DNA of 64,000 nucleotides, taken from assembly GCA_019636475.1 (NCBI GenBank), contig JAHBXN010000015.1, forward strand, positions 1 through 64,000, in the 5' to 3' direction. This DNA is from Phycisphaerae bacterium (GTDB lineage Bacteria > Planctomycetota > Phycisphaerae > UBA1845 > UTPLA1). How positions within the stretch are numbered: the stretch's first letter is position 1; every line of letters starts with the position of its first letter. The notes under the pieces are model-generated. The model searched no databases and was not told where the DNA came from. It was given only the letters and a program-made list of their open reading frames with translations. Positions 18,183 through 26,540 of this stretch are shown here, one piece after another. The position numbers were made by a program, and so were the translations under genes.

Positions 18183-19739
18183 TCAGTGGTGGACCTCGCC
18201 CGCCATCACTCGCTCCAGGCGCCGTGCCACGAGTGACAGTGGATAGCTCATCAGCAGGTAAAGTAACGCCGTCATCACCGCGAGTTCGATCCGTGCGCCC
18301 GTGCTGTTTGAGAGGATATTGTACTGCTTTGTCAGTTCAACGACCGCAATCGCTGAGCAGATCGAGGTATCCTTGAAGAGTGCGATGAAATCATTGGTTA
18401 CCGGGGGCAGGGAAATCCGAAGCGCTTGCGGGACAATCACGATCCGCAGCGCCTGCGTGCGAGTCATACCCAGCGCCAGCGATGCCTCCATCTGTCCGCG
18501 CGGAATCGCCTGCAAGCCGGCGCGATAAATTTCCGCTTCATACGCCGAGTAATTAATTCCCAAACCAATAACGGCCGCCGTCACGCGATCGAGCCCGCCG
18601 ATTCCGATAGTTCGGAGCAATTCAGGCAACAGGAAGTAGATTACCAGCAGTTGCAGCATGACGGGGGTTCCACGCAGAATCTCGACGTAGAAACTCAATC
18701 CGACGCCAAGCATCTTCGGCCCATACAACCGGCCAAGCGCGACGAGCAGGCCAAGAATGACCGCGATCGGCATGGCCAGGAATGAGAGCTTCAAAGTCGT
18801 CCACGCCGCTTCGATCAGCACCGGAGAATAGGTGACGAACGCGCGCCAGCCCCGGACGCTTTCAATGCCAGCCGATTCGGGCCGGGCGTCCAGCAGCCCG
18901 TCCTGTGTTCCATTCCAGAGACCGTACTTCTCATAGACCCGCCGCAATCGACCGTCACGAAATGCCGACTCGATGGCACGGTCAATCGCTTCAATCAACC
19001 GTGTCTCCCCCATTCGGGCAAACATCACGTAATATCCGCGACCGACCGGATCACCGACGAATCGCAGGTCGCGTCCCTGCGGCAGAGTTCGATAGAAGAC
19101 TGCAATCGGCAGATCCTGGACCGTCGCGTCGTCGACGCCGGAGGCGGTTTGCAGCATCGCGTTGGTATTGCCGTCATACTCGACGAGCGTCACGCGATCG
19201 CCGAACCGACCGCGCACATACGTCGCTGCGGCGGTGCCCTGCATCACACCGATCTTCAGCGCCTCTCCCGGCCGCCCGACTAGGTCGTCCCATGACTGGA
19301 TGCGCGCGTCGCGCTTCGACGCCAGCAGTTGAAGTTCGTAGATGTAGTAAGGCCGGCTGGCGAGCATCTGGCCGGCTCGCTGCGGAGTCCATTCGTAGCC
19401 ATTCAGGATGATGTCGATCTCGCCGCTATCGAGAAAGTTTGGCAGCGTGTTCCAGTCAGCCTGATGAAACTCGGCGCGGACGCCCAGTTCCTCGGCGATG
19501 ATTTCAGACAACTCCACTTCGAAACCGATCATCCGGCGCGGATCGTCCGGATCGGGATAAACGTAAGGACCGCCGCCCTCCTCATCGCCACCCCAGATCA
19601 GTTTTCCTCGAGCGCGAACATCATCCAGCGCATCAGCGCGGGCGTTTCCCGCCCCGAGGATCAAGACCAGAATCCCCGCCGCCAATGCCACGATCGCGGA
19701 ACCGGGAAAGAGGTGCGCCACATGGCCGACGGGATGCAC
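18183..19739 (-). CDS. amino acid ABC transporter: substrate-binding domain fused to permease
   Basis: About 518 residues from GTG 19739. A membrane or signal segment (PGSAIVALAAGILVLIL) ends near GNARADA. It is followed by a family-3 solute-binding domain (DVRARGKLIWGGDEE, GFEVELSEIIAEELG) of ~230 residues, then a HisM/GlnP-type permease domain with five helices and the EAA-like loop EASLALGMTRTQALRIVIVPQAL. Such fusions tether the receptor to the channel. The frame stays open to 20003, but that part runs through the upstream gene's end and its terminator, so translation must begin inside it; GTG 19739 is the best guess, not proven. No Met start is available nearby. Confidence 0.88.
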   Translation of the reverse strand: MHPVGHVAHLFPGSAIVALAAGILVLILGAGNARADALDDVRARGKLIWGGDEEGGGPYVYPDPDDPRRMIGFEVELSEIIAEELGVRAEFHQADWNTLPNFLDSGEIDIILNGYEWTPQRAGQMLASRPYYIYELQLLASKRDARIQSWDDLVGRPGEALKIGVMQGTAAATYVRGRFGDRVTLVEYDGNTNAMLQTASGVDDATVQDLPIAVFYRTLPQGRDLRFVGDPVGRGYYVMFARMGETRLIEAIDRAIESAFRDGRLRRVYEKYGLWNGTQDGLLDARPESAGIESVRGWRAFVTYSPVLIEAAWTTLKLSFLAMPIAVILGLLVALGRLYGPKMLGVGLSFYVEILRGTPVMLQLLVIYFLLPELLRTIGIGGLDRVTAAVIGLGINYSAYEAEIYRAGLQAIPRGQMEASLALGMTRTQALRIVIVPQALRISLPPVTNDFIALFKDTSICSAIAVVELTKQYNILSNSTGARIELAVMTALLYLLMSYPLSLVARRLERVMAGEVHH

Positions 19740-19863
19740 GGATCGCCGCGCCACATACCCGCCGGGCCGATGAAATCGGCATACTGCAATTTCCGAGAAT
19801 AGACCTCGCAACGACGATTGCACTCCTTTGCCCTGATACGATAGCAATCGCCGGCGCGATCTC

Positions 19864-19899
19864 AATAAAAAAGCCGGCGAATCTCGATTCACCGGCTTT
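19864..19899 (-). terminator. intrinsic terminator after the NHL-repeat gene
   Basis: On the minus strand the arms AAAGCCGG and CCGGCTTT enclose an inner GAATC/GATTC pair and are followed by a T-rich run. It lies 20 bases after the NHL-repeat stop codon. It also shows that the downstream transporter gene needs its own promoter. Confidence 0.9.
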
Positions 19900-19920
19900 G
19901 AAAGCGTAATGCCGTAATGA

Positions 19921-21396
19921 TCAACGCGCTGCCGCGTGGGACGACCGCGACGACCTGCCGCATCGACGTCGTGTGGACCGCCGAACAGCAGCGAGTCCGG
20001 CAAACATCATCGGAGCAAACATCATCGCGCCGTCTCCGCAGACGCCGCACAGCGGCGCCTCCGCGCCGGGACCGTCGTTGTTGTCGTTTGCATTGTTGTT
20101 TGCGTTGCCATTTCCATTGCCATTGCCGTTATCGTTGTCGTTATTGTTGTTGTTGTTGTTGTTGTTGTTTCCGTTGTCATTTGATTCGGCGATCTCGTAG
20201 CGAAGCACCCGATTGTTCAGCCGATCACCGGCATAGAGATTGCCATCGGCATCGGTCGCCACGCCACCAACGTCCTGCAGACTGTTCGCGCTGACGCCGC
20301 CCTTGTTGGCCAGCTTGGTCGTGAAATCACCGTCCTGACCGAGCACCCGATCGGCCACGCTGTTCGTTTCGGGCGTTTCGAACTCCAGTATCCGATTGTT
20401 GATGGCGTCCGCGACGTACAGATTCCCGGTCACAGGATCGATTGCGACATAGACCGGCCCGTTCATGCTGGAAGCCGACACGTCCGGATCGTTTGCATTC
20501 CCTCCGCTGAAATCCGCCTGGCCATAGACGCGCGTCGCGTTCATATTGTCCGTGAGCGGCGGCTCAAACCGCAGCACGCGGTTGTTACCCTCATCGGCGA
20601 CATAAACATTGCCGTCCGAATCCACGCCGACCCCGATCGGATTATTAAGTGTATTGGCGCCCGGAACCGGATTGTTGTCGTCCTGGTTTCTTTGAGCCTT
20701 AGTCAAATCGACTTGCCCGAGCACCGTATCCGCCTGTTCATCCGTATTGACCGGATCAAGATACACGACCACCCGGTGCAGGAAACGATCGGCAAGATAA
20801 AGATTGCCCTGCGCGTCCAGTGCGATGCCGTCCGGGTTTCCCATGTTGAATGCGTTGGCGTTCATGGCATTTGCCTGGTCGTTCTTTGTGAAATCCCCGT
20901 TCTGGCCGAAGACCTGAACGGCTTGCATGCCGTTTGTGATGGGCGGATCGTAACGCAGCACGCGCTTGTTGCCGGAATCGGCGACATAGACGCGGCCGTC
21001 CGCGTCCACTGCGACGCTTCGCGGGTCGAAAAGGGTTGTCGCGTCAGGCGCATTGTTGCCCCGATTGCTATCCACATCGGTAAAAGTCGCCTGTCCCAGA
21101 ACGATGTCCGCATTGTCGCCACTTGCGAAACCGGCGGCGCTGGGCCAACTCAACACCCGATTGTTCCCGGAGTCAGCGACCCACAATCGACCGGACGAAT
21201 CGACAAACAGCCCACGATTTCCGTTGAGACTTCCGGCGCCTGCGCCGCCCTGGTTGATCCCGTTGGTGCTGAAGTCACTCTGGCCGATGACTGCATCCGC
21301 TGTGGCATCTTCCGGCGCAGCCCATACGGGGCTTGCCGCCGCTCCGATTGCAAGCAGGGCAATCAGACGGATGATTCGATTTCGCATCACTTTCAT
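19921..21396 (-). CDS. secreted NHL-repeat protein with Asn-rich linker and Cys/Arg C-terminal tail
   Basis: A 491-residue protein. A signal peptide (MRNRIIRLIALLAIGAAAS, cut near VWAAPE) precedes six NHL-type beta-propeller blades, each with a V/LxVADxxNNRVL core. A ~35-residue linker is almost pure Asn, Asp and Gly. The tail holds CGVCG, a short hydrophobic segment (MMFAPMMFAGLAAV) and an Arg-rich end, which is the layout of a C-terminal sorting signal. The start at 21396 has a GGAGAGAG site. NHL propellers bind proteins or ligands; no enzymatic residue is evident. The long plus-strand frame across it is a shadow. Confidence 0.85.
   Translation of the reverse strand: MKVMRNRIIRLIALLAIGAAASPVWAAPEDATADAVIGQSDFSTNGINQGGAGAGSLNGNRGLFVDSSGRLWVADSGNNRVLSWPSAAGFASGDNADIVLGQATFTDVDSNRGNNAPDATTLFDPRSVAVDADGRVYVADSGNKRVLRYDPPITNGMQAVQVFGQNGDFTKNDQANAMNANAFNMGNPDGIALDAQGNLYLADRFLHRVVVYLDPVNTDEQADTVLGQVDLTKAQRNQDDNNPVPGANTLNNPIGVGVDSDGNVYVADEGNNRVLRFEPPLTDNMNATRVYGQADFSGGNANDPDVSASSMNGPVYVAIDPVTGNLYVADAINNRILEFETPETNSVADRVLGQDGDFTTKLANKGGVSANSLQDVGGVATDADGNLYAGDRLNNRVLRYEIAESNDNGNNNNNNNNNNDNDNGNGNGNGNANNNANDNNDGPGAEAPLCGVCGDGAMMFAPMMFAGLAAVRRSTRRRCGRSSRSSHAAAR
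20144..20170. repeat. GTT/AAC trinucleotide repeat
   Basis: About nine consecutive GTT units on the plus strand encode the run of ten Asn residues in the NHL protein's linker. The tract can gain or lose units without changing frame, so linker length may vary between strains. Confidence 0.85.
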
Positions 21397-21727
21397 CGTT
21401 TGCTCTCTCCAAAGATTCTCTCGCAGCCCAAGTTGGATGGGATTGCGCCTCACATCAGATAACGAAAAATCCAACAAACGACCTTCTCCTGTAGTCTTGC
21501 TCAGTGTTTCTCAACGGCTCACAACCAAGGACCGGGCAGTTGGGACAGCAACTGCCGCGCCGGGGCGCTCCGAATTCCCAAAACACGTGTTTCATCAGGA
21601 AATGCACGACCAGCCGACCGCCGGAGATCGAAATGTGGTAAAGAGCGGGGGATTTTACCCAATTGGGGAATTTCGCAATCGGGGGTTACACCCACCCACC
21701 AGCAACCGATTCAGTGACTGGCGCTGG

Positions 21728-22204
21728 TTAAGATCCGGCGGGACGCGCTTTGGAGACCAGCGGCTCGATGCATACCGCATCGCCCTGTGCGGCACATTTT
21801 CCAGCTGCTGATCGTTGTTGCAGGAGATTGATAATCGCGTTGGCCCCCCGCCGAACCGCCACGGCTTTCAGGGCGTTGGTCGCGTCGGTCGGCGTTCGAT
21901 AGCCCTCGACGAATACCGCTTCGACCTGACGAACGATTTCGTAGCCGGCGACCGACGCCGTCGAGCTGGTCGCGATAATCCCACCCGCCATCAGCCGATC
22001 TGATTCCATTTCCTCGTCGCTGTGGCCCCCATAGTTCTGGAGCTTCGGATGAAGTGTCACCGGCTTGCCGCGACGTCGAACGGCGCGGACGAGTCGGCCG
22101 ACGAATCTGGTCAATCGCTGTAGCACGAGCAAAGCCGCGAGGGCGGCAACAATGAGAATCAGCAGCGGCTTGTTGTTCTGGAGCCAATCCAAGAGGGCTT
22201 GCAT
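21728..22204 (-). CDS. membrane-anchored YbjQ/heavy-metal-binding-like protein
   Basis: A 158-residue protein with one N-terminal membrane helix (LLILIVAALAALLVL), a basic linker, then a domain with SVAGYEIVRQVEAVFVEGYRT and AVAVRRGANAIINL. This pattern resembles the YbjQ/UPF0145 fold, in which a repeated hydrophobic core oligomerises; the call is tentative. There is no Shine-Dalgarno site before ATG 22204, and a TAGAAT -10-like box lies only 9-14 bases upstream, so the message may be nearly leaderless. The frame extends to a TTG at 22273. Confidence 0.6.
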   Translation of the reverse strand: MQALLDWLQNNKPLLILIVAALAALLVLQRLTRFVGRLVRAVRRRGKPVTLHPKLQNYGGHSDEEMESDRLMAGGIIATSSTASVAGYEIVRQVEAVFVEGYRTPTDATNALKAVAVRRGANAIINLLQQRSAAGKCAAQGDAVCIEPLVSKARPAGS

Positions 22205-22374
22205 GGTCTGGTATTCTAACGTCCGGCCTTTTTTCTCAAATGCCGCGTCCGCAAATCCGCGCTCGCGTGGCAATAAGGTCGCGCGCCACGGCCCATGAGT
22301 GCGTCAGCTTGCAGAAACGCGGATTACCGGATCGCGGCGAGTTGATTTTTCCCGTCCCAGCCACCTAAAGAATG

Positions 22375-22639
22375 TCATGGATTAGAGGGCGGCGGGTATT
22401 GCGACGCCGGAGATTGAGATTCGGAAAACCAGCCAACCTGCGTACCGGGGGAACGCGCTAACGATGTGTCGGAGCTGCGGGTTCGGATCCGCAAGAAAGC
22501 ATTCGCCTCTCTAAAACCTGCCCCCTGTCAGGCTGGTCCCCCTGACCAGCCTGTTCATGCCCCGCAGCGATCGAGGCCCTCTCGATTGCGCCATCGTGAC
22601 GTCGCGTCGAATCACTCATACTCGGCGCGACGTTTTTTT
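22375..22639 (+). ncRNA. candidate structured noncoding RNA
   Basis: This gene-free stretch contains, in order, hairpins TGCGG/CCGCA (22476-22493), CAGGCTGGTC/GACCAGCCTG with a 5-base loop (22529-22553), ATCGAG/CTCGAT (22570-22586), and then an intrinsic terminator with seven T. No plus-strand gene lies within 4.8 kb upstream, so the terminator must end a transcript that starts here. A weak promoter (TTGATT at 22342, 18-base gap, TAAAGA) would start it near 22375. Signatures of SRP RNA, RNase P RNA and tmRNA were looked for and not found. The 5' end is a guess. Confidence 0.4.
22600..22639 (+). terminator. intrinsic terminator of the candidate RNA
   Basis: An 11-base stem (CGTCGCGTCGA with TCGGCGCGACG, one T-G pair) closes an 11-base loop and is followed by seven T at 22633-22639. 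Confidence 0.85.
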
Positions 22640-22721
22640 GTCCATTCAATCTACCAGATGATCGCGAATGAGGCCGATTCGGCTTTCCCCGGGGTCGGAC
22701 CTTTCTCATTCCGAATCGCTC

Positions 22722-22750
22722 TTGCCAGAACGGATTCGGTGGTCTTTAAT
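22722..22750 (+). promoter_or_regulatory. sigma-70 type promoter of tRNA-Glu
   Basis: TTGCCA (5 of 6 to consensus) and TTTAAT (5 of 6) are separated by 17 bases. Transcription would start near 22757, giving a 5' leader of about 47 bases before the tRNA. Confidence 0.7.
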
Positions 22751-22803
22751 ACCCGTCCCCCTTAAGTCATCCGAGGCGGATGAATCGCCCCGGACGCACC
22801 CAG

Positions 22804-22876
22804 GCCCCCATCGTCTAGAGGCCTAGGACACCGGCTTTTCATGTCGGCGACAGGGGTTCGAATCCCCTTGGGGGTG
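22804..22876 (+). tRNA. tRNA-Glu (anticodon TTC)
   Basis: A complete cloverleaf. The acceptor stem GCCCCCA pairs with TGGGGGT (first pair G-T), the D-arm is TCTAGAGGCCTAGGA, the anticodon stem CCGGC/GTCGG holds loop TTTTCAT with TTC at its centre, and the T-arm is AGGGG-TTCGAAT-CCCCT. The discriminator is G and the CCA end is not encoded. It has its own promoter and terminator, so it is a single-gene unit. Confidence 0.97.
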
Positions 22877-22879
22877 CTT

Positions 22880-23254
22880 TCAGACGAGCCCTTCAGGCCC
22901 CACGGCTTGGAGGGTTTTTTTGTTTTTTGGCGACGACCCGACCGGCGCCGCCTCGCCCTCGTCCTTTGCGAACCAGGTCGATCGCTCATCGCCCCGTCTG
23001 TCGGTCGTTTCGCCGGCTCCCGGCTGATTCACACGGCGACAGACTTCCCCGGCGTCGTATGACTCTTTCACAGATCGCCAGAGGCGGCGATTCATCACGA
23101 GGAAGACTGCCATTGCAACGGCACTCGGAAGCACGATCGGCGGTACCGGGCCCGCATAGGTTTTCATGGCGAAGATTACCGTCGCGGCAGCGACCGCACT
23201 GAACAATAGTCCGGCCATTGAGTGCTTCAAGCCAATCTTCGTCTGAGCCCTCAT
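22880..23254 (-). CDS. small two-helix membrane protein
   Basis: A 124-residue protein of unknown function. Two hydrophobic segments (MAGLLFSAVAAATVIFAM and VLPSAVAMAVFLVM) are followed by a hydrophilic, charged tail. The start at 23254 is supported by an AGGGGGAA site. The last codons run through the stem of the tRNA-Glu terminator on the opposite strand, so the convergent ends overlap. No family was recognised. Confidence 0.6.
   Translation of the reverse strand: MRAQTKIGLKHSMAGLLFSAVAAATVIFAMKTYAGPVPPIVLPSAVAMAVFLVMNRRLWRSVKESYDAGEVCRRVNQPGAGETTDRRGDERSTWFAKDEGEAAPVGSSPKNKKTLQAVGPEGLV
22889..22921 (+). terminator. intrinsic terminator of tRNA-Glu
   Basis: The arms CCCTTCA and TGGAGGG (one T-G pair) enclose a 12-base loop and are followed by seven T. 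It overlaps the end of the convergent small membrane-protein gene. Confidence 0.88.
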
Positions 23255-23645
23255 GCAGTTCCCCCTGAAAGGCCACCGGCCGGACGCGGCGTCTCTCAAC
23301 ACCTATCGGCCAAAGCGAGCCGGGAATATCGTTCCAGCCTGCCGGCCGCGGTTGCAGTCCGTCTGTTCAAACATACAAAACGCGCGCGTCCAATCGCGAT
23401 GGGAGTTGTTATCAGCCGTCCTCCGGTGGGTCCGAGTAGTTTTTTTCTGGACAGGCCTACGGCACCCGATACCATGCCGAACAGTGTCGGGTACTCAATT
23501 TTGGTGCGGGTCCATTGCAGGCCGTCTCGCAATTCACTGGCCGCATAGACGGCGTCAGCGATCAGGCCCGGACTGCCGGACAACGGTTGACGAGCCTATC
23601 GCGGGCAATGACGGGCTGAGATTTCATTTCAGGAGAGAGTAAGGC
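23255..23645. other. 391-base stretch with no supported gene
   Basis: Open frames on both strands here lack ribosome sites and any recognisable domain. A short T-run at about 23441-23447 on the plus strand has no convincing hairpin before it. An AGGAGAGAG site just before 23646 belongs to the next gene. Confidence 0.5.
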
Positions 23646-24242
23646 ATGGATATGAATTGCGGGTATCAACGCGCATCGAGCCGATTCGAAAGGGGTCTCT
23701 TTTTCGGGCTTCCGGTGTTTACAGTCGTTGCATTGGCGCTGCTTTCGATCGGGGCTTCGGCGGGTCCGGATAAGCCAGGCAAGCGGTCCATCGAGATTGA
23801 TGCGGTGTTTTCTCCCGGGGGCGGCTGTGAGGAGCGCATCGCCGAGGAACTGGCATCGGCGGAACAAACAATCCGAATTCAAGCGTACTTCTTCACGTCA
23901 AAGCCGATCACGAACGCCGTGGTGAAAGCCAAAAAACGCGGTGTGGACGTCTGCGTGATACTCGACAAGTCTCAGGAGAAAATGACGTACGGCAGCTGGC
24001 GAATCCTCCGGCGCGAAGGCGTTCCCGTCCACTTTGACGCCAAACATGCGACAGCGAACAACAAGGTCATCCTGATCGACGACCGCACTGTCATCACCGG
24101 CTCATACAACTTCACGAAATCGGCCGAGGAGAAGAACGCCGAGAACATCGTGATTATCAGAAACGCGGACGATGTGTTCGAGAAGTTCCTGAAGAACTTC
24201 GACGAGCATCTGAAACACTCCAGGAAATACAGCGGATCCTGA
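23646..24242 (+). CDS. secreted phospholipase D-like (Nuc-type) protein with altered HKD motif
   Basis: A 198-residue protein with a signal or anchor segment (VFTVVALALLSIGASAG, residues 25-40) and one PLD domain of the size of the Nuc endonuclease/mitoCardiolipin hydrolase group, which acts as a dimer. IRIQAYFFTSKPITNAVVKAKKRGV, VCVILDKSQ and ITGSYNFTKSAEEKNAENIVII all match the family. The catalytic HxKxxxxD reads N138-N-K140-V-I-L-I-D145: Asn replaces the nucleophilic His. Another His (134) is four residues upstream. The protein may be inactive as a hydrolase or may bind substrate only. Confidence 0.88.
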   Translation: MDMNCGYQRASSRFERGLFFGLPVFTVVALALLSIGASAGPDKPGKRSIEIDAVFSPGGGCEERIAEELASAEQTIRIQAYFFTSKPITNAVVKAKKRGVDVCVILDKSQEKMTYGSWRILRREGVPVHFDAKHATANNKVILIDDRTVITGSYNFTKSAEEKNAENIVIIRNADDVFEKFLKNFDEHLKHSRKYSGS

Positions 24243-24243
24243 C

Positions 24244-24267
24244 CACAAAGGACCATTTTCCCTTGTG
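24244..24267. repeat. weak hairpin between convergent genes
   Basis: CACAAAGG and CCCTTGTG pair at seven of eight positions around an 8-base loop, between the PLD-like and VanZ genes. No T-run follows, so a terminator role is only possible. Confidence 0.3.
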
Positions 24268-24320
24268 ACTTCGAGCGACCGCCGTCAACACGCGGTGCAC
24301 GTCGAGAGGTGGGCGGATTC

Positions 24321-24833
24321 TCAAAGGCGAATCGTCAATGTCATGGAGGTCGCCTTGTCAGGGCTTTCGATTCGCATGGGACTGGCTGCCAGGCGCCGAA
24401 TGATCGCGGCGAGTATCTGCGTCAGAATGTTCACGAGGGTCGCGCCGACCAGCGCGCCAAACATGTTTGTGCAGATGTCGATCGCACTCGGGTAGCGGCC
24501 GGGAATAAAGACCTGAGCCCATTCGATTCCGAAACTCAGAATTCCCGCGGCTGCAATGGCGGCGGTGGTCGCCCAGGCCCGTCGAACCCACGTCGCGGCT
24601 GTCGCCCAGAAAATTACGCCGGCCGGCACAAACATCATGACGTTGCCGATTACATCGCGAGCGCAAGTCGGCTCAAAACTGATAAAGCGAATCCCGTCGA
24701 TAAACGACACCTTCGGCGGCGTCCGGTCAAAGGGCATCGGCATTAACGTGCCGAAGCAGATGCCGGCAATGGCCAGCACGCAGAAGATCATCGTCCATTG
24801 CCGGATCAATCTGGTATGCGATCGGCTCAACAT
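24321..24833 (-). CDS. VanZ family membrane protein
   Basis: A 170-residue protein with four or five hydrophobic segments and the VanZ core: an early LMPMPFD, then DVIGNVMMFVPAGVIFW, FGIEWAQVFIPGRYPSAIDICTNMFGALVGA. The conserved Asn-x-x-x-Phe-x-Pro and E-x-x-Q patterns are present. VanZ of Tn1546 gives low-level teicoplanin resistance, but most chromosomal family members have no known role. It is a single gene, convergent with the PLD-like gene. Confidence 0.85.
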   Translation of the reverse strand: MLSRSHTRLIRQWTMIFCVLAIAGICFGTLMPMPFDRTPPKVSFIDGIRFISFEPTCARDVIGNVMMFVPAGVIFWATAATWVRRAWATTAAIAAAGILSFGIEWAQVFIPGRYPSAIDICTNMFGALVGATLVNILTQILAAIIRRLAASPMRIESPDKATSMTLTIRL

Positions 24834-25159
24834 CGTTCACCCCCGCATCACGCTCGGACAGACTCCTGCTGAACAACGAGGCAATCCGCGCTCCTCTCAA
24901 ATCCGCGTTGCCACCGGACGACCGGTAAACGTCCATGGGGCCTCGCGACCTGCACACAAACGCCGTAAATACGTCACTGCGATTCGGGTATTGACCAGAC
25001 GGGATGTGACAGCGCGGTGACTTTCGGCATCATTCGTATATCTTCGCTGAACGGGTCGCGGCGGCACCGCGTCGGATAATTGTTCATTCCCGCGGGTGGT
25101 CAGAGCGGCTTGCGGCCTCGGTTCCGGAGTGGGTGCGCATCCGCTACCATTTCGTCGCA
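24834..25159. other. 326-base intergenic stretch
   Basis: This lies between the divergent VanZ and RNase HI genes and should hold both promoters. No box pair strong enough to name was found, and no gene is supported. Confidence 0.4.
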
Positions 25160-25606
25160 ATGAAACAGGTCATTATTTATACAGACGGGGCATGTCACGG
25201 AAATCCCGGCCCGGGCGGCTGGGCGGCCATTCTGGTGCATGGCACGGCGCGACGTGAAATCTCCGGGGCCGAGCCGGCGACCACCAACAACCGCATGGAA
25301 ATCCGTGCCGCGATCGAAGCGCTCCGTGCACTCAGGGAACCCTGCGCCGTCGTGCTCTATACCGATTCTGAGTACGTGTGCAAGGCGATGAGCGAGTGGC
25401 TGCCGAAGTGGAAAGCCAAAGGCTGGCGCCGCGGCAGAGAGCCGCTGAAGAATGTGGACCTGTGGCAACAGCTGGACGAAGCGGCCTCGCGTCATCAAGT
25501 GAAGTGGATGTGGGTGCGCGGTCACGCCGGCCATCCCGAGAACGAACGGTGCGATCAACTGGCCAACGAAGCCACTGCGGCTCTGCGCGACCGCAGTTCA
25601 ATCTGA
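25160..25606 (+). CDS. rnhA: ribonuclease HI
   Basis: A 148-residue enzyme that cuts the RNA strand of RNA-DNA hybrids. The catalytic carboxylates are visible: Asp9 in [16 protein letters not shown], Glu47 in NNRMEIRAA, Asp69 in LYTDSEYV, and the final Asp in RCDQLANEA. The basic handle KWKAKGWRR and the [11 protein letters not shown] loop are also present. The length matches the family. ATG 25160 is the family start; nine extra upstream codons are probably not translated. Confidence 0.96.
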   Translation: MKQVIIYTDGACHGNPGPGGWAAILVHGTARREISGAEPATTNNRMEIRAAIEALRALREPCAVVLYTDSEYVCKAMSEWLPKWKAKGWRRGREPLKNVDLWQQLDEAASRHQVKWMWVRGHAGHPENERCDQLANEATAALRDRSSI

Positions 25607-25670
25607 CGTGACGGGACGTCGCTCCTAACAGCGTGTTGAGTTGCCGATCGAGTTGAGAGGACGATTCATC

Positions 25671-26540
25671 GTGCATTGCGTGCTCTTCAGTCTCTTTCGT
25701 GCGATCTGGCGGATGTTTCGGATGCTGCTGCCGCGCTCGTGGCGAAGAGCTATCGAGTCCTCCACGTTTGCCGGCGGCGTACGTACCACGCTTGGACAAA
25801 CGAAACAGGAATCTGAGCTGGCGTATTGGCGCAGCCAGCATCGGCAAGGCGGCGGCGTACTGCGCCGTGATGACTACTATCGATCGCTGACGCTCCAAAT
25901 CGCGGATTGGCAGGATGCGATTCACGTCACAGGCCGCGTTGTCGTTGATATTGGCTGCGGGCCGCGAGGATCGCTGTGCTGGATGAAGCAGGCGCGGCTT
26001 CGCATCGGCGTTGATCCGCTCGCCGATGCCTACCGCGAGTTGGGAATAAGCGATCAGCCGATGACTTATCTCGGCGCGGCCGCAGAGCGCCTGCCGCTTG
26101 GCGACGAGACGGTGGATATCGTACTGACGGTAAATGCACTGGACCATGTGGATAATGTGGATCAGGCATGTGCGGAAATTCGCCGGATCCTCAAGCCCGG
26201 CGGCCTATTTATCGGGTCGATTAACCTGCGCGAAGTGCCGACAGCCACTGAGCCAAGTATCGTGACGCGCGAGCAGGTTGAATCCAACCTGATTGGCGGC
26301 TGGCGTATCGAGCGACTGCGTGTCTTCCCGGAATGTGATGTGCCCGGCGACGCTTATCGCTATGCCCGACAAGCCCCCCCGCCGGGTTACCGTGCTGAAA
26401 TGATGGTACTTTGGTGTCTTGCAAGGAAACCGGAATACGGTCCGCTTGCGGAGCAGTCAGCGACCTCCGGGGCTGCGAATCACGCAGAACTCGGCCGCTG
26501 CGATAACGATGCCCATCAGCGTCAGAACGACGATCAGTAG
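25671..26540 (+). CDS. SAM-dependent methyltransferase
   Basis: About 289 residues from GTG 25671, which has a GAGAGG site; a TTG at 25641 is also in frame. The SAM fold reads VVDIGCGPRGSLCWM (motif I), IGVDPLA (motif II), VDIVLTVNALDHVDNV and ILKPGGLFIGSIN. An N-terminal arginine-rich amphipathic stretch (RAIWRMFRMLLPRSWRR) suggests membrane or RNA contact. The substrate is unknown. Its last ~84 bases overlap the convergent DUF4405-like gene. Confidence 0.82.
   Translation: MHCVLFSLFRAIWRMFRMLLPRSWRRAIESSTFAGGVRTTLGQTKQESELAYWRSQHRQGGGVLRRDDYYRSLTLQIADWQDAIHVTGRVVVDIGCGPRGSLCWMKQARLRIGVDPLADAYRELGISDQPMTYLGAAAERLPLGDETVDIVLTVNALDHVDNVDQACAEIRRILKPGGLFIGSINLREVPTATEPSIVTREQVESNLIGGWRIERLRVFPECDVPGDAYRYARQAPPPGYRAEMMVLWCLARKPEYGPLAEQSATSGAANHAELGRCDNDAHQRQNDDQ

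Noticed and set aside
19740-20003. N-terminal 88-codon extension of the amino-acid transporter fusion
   Set aside because: It crosses the upstream gene's stop and its intrinsic terminator and encodes a polar Arg-rich sequence unlike the family.
20692-21462. 256-codon plus-strand open frame
   Set aside because: Antisense to the NHL-repeat gene, which has a signal peptide, six repeats, a ribosome site and a terminator.
22471-22495. T-arm-like hairpin TGCGG-GTTCGGAT-CCGCA
   Set aside because: The loop is eight bases and no cloverleaf forms; kept only as part of the candidate RNA.
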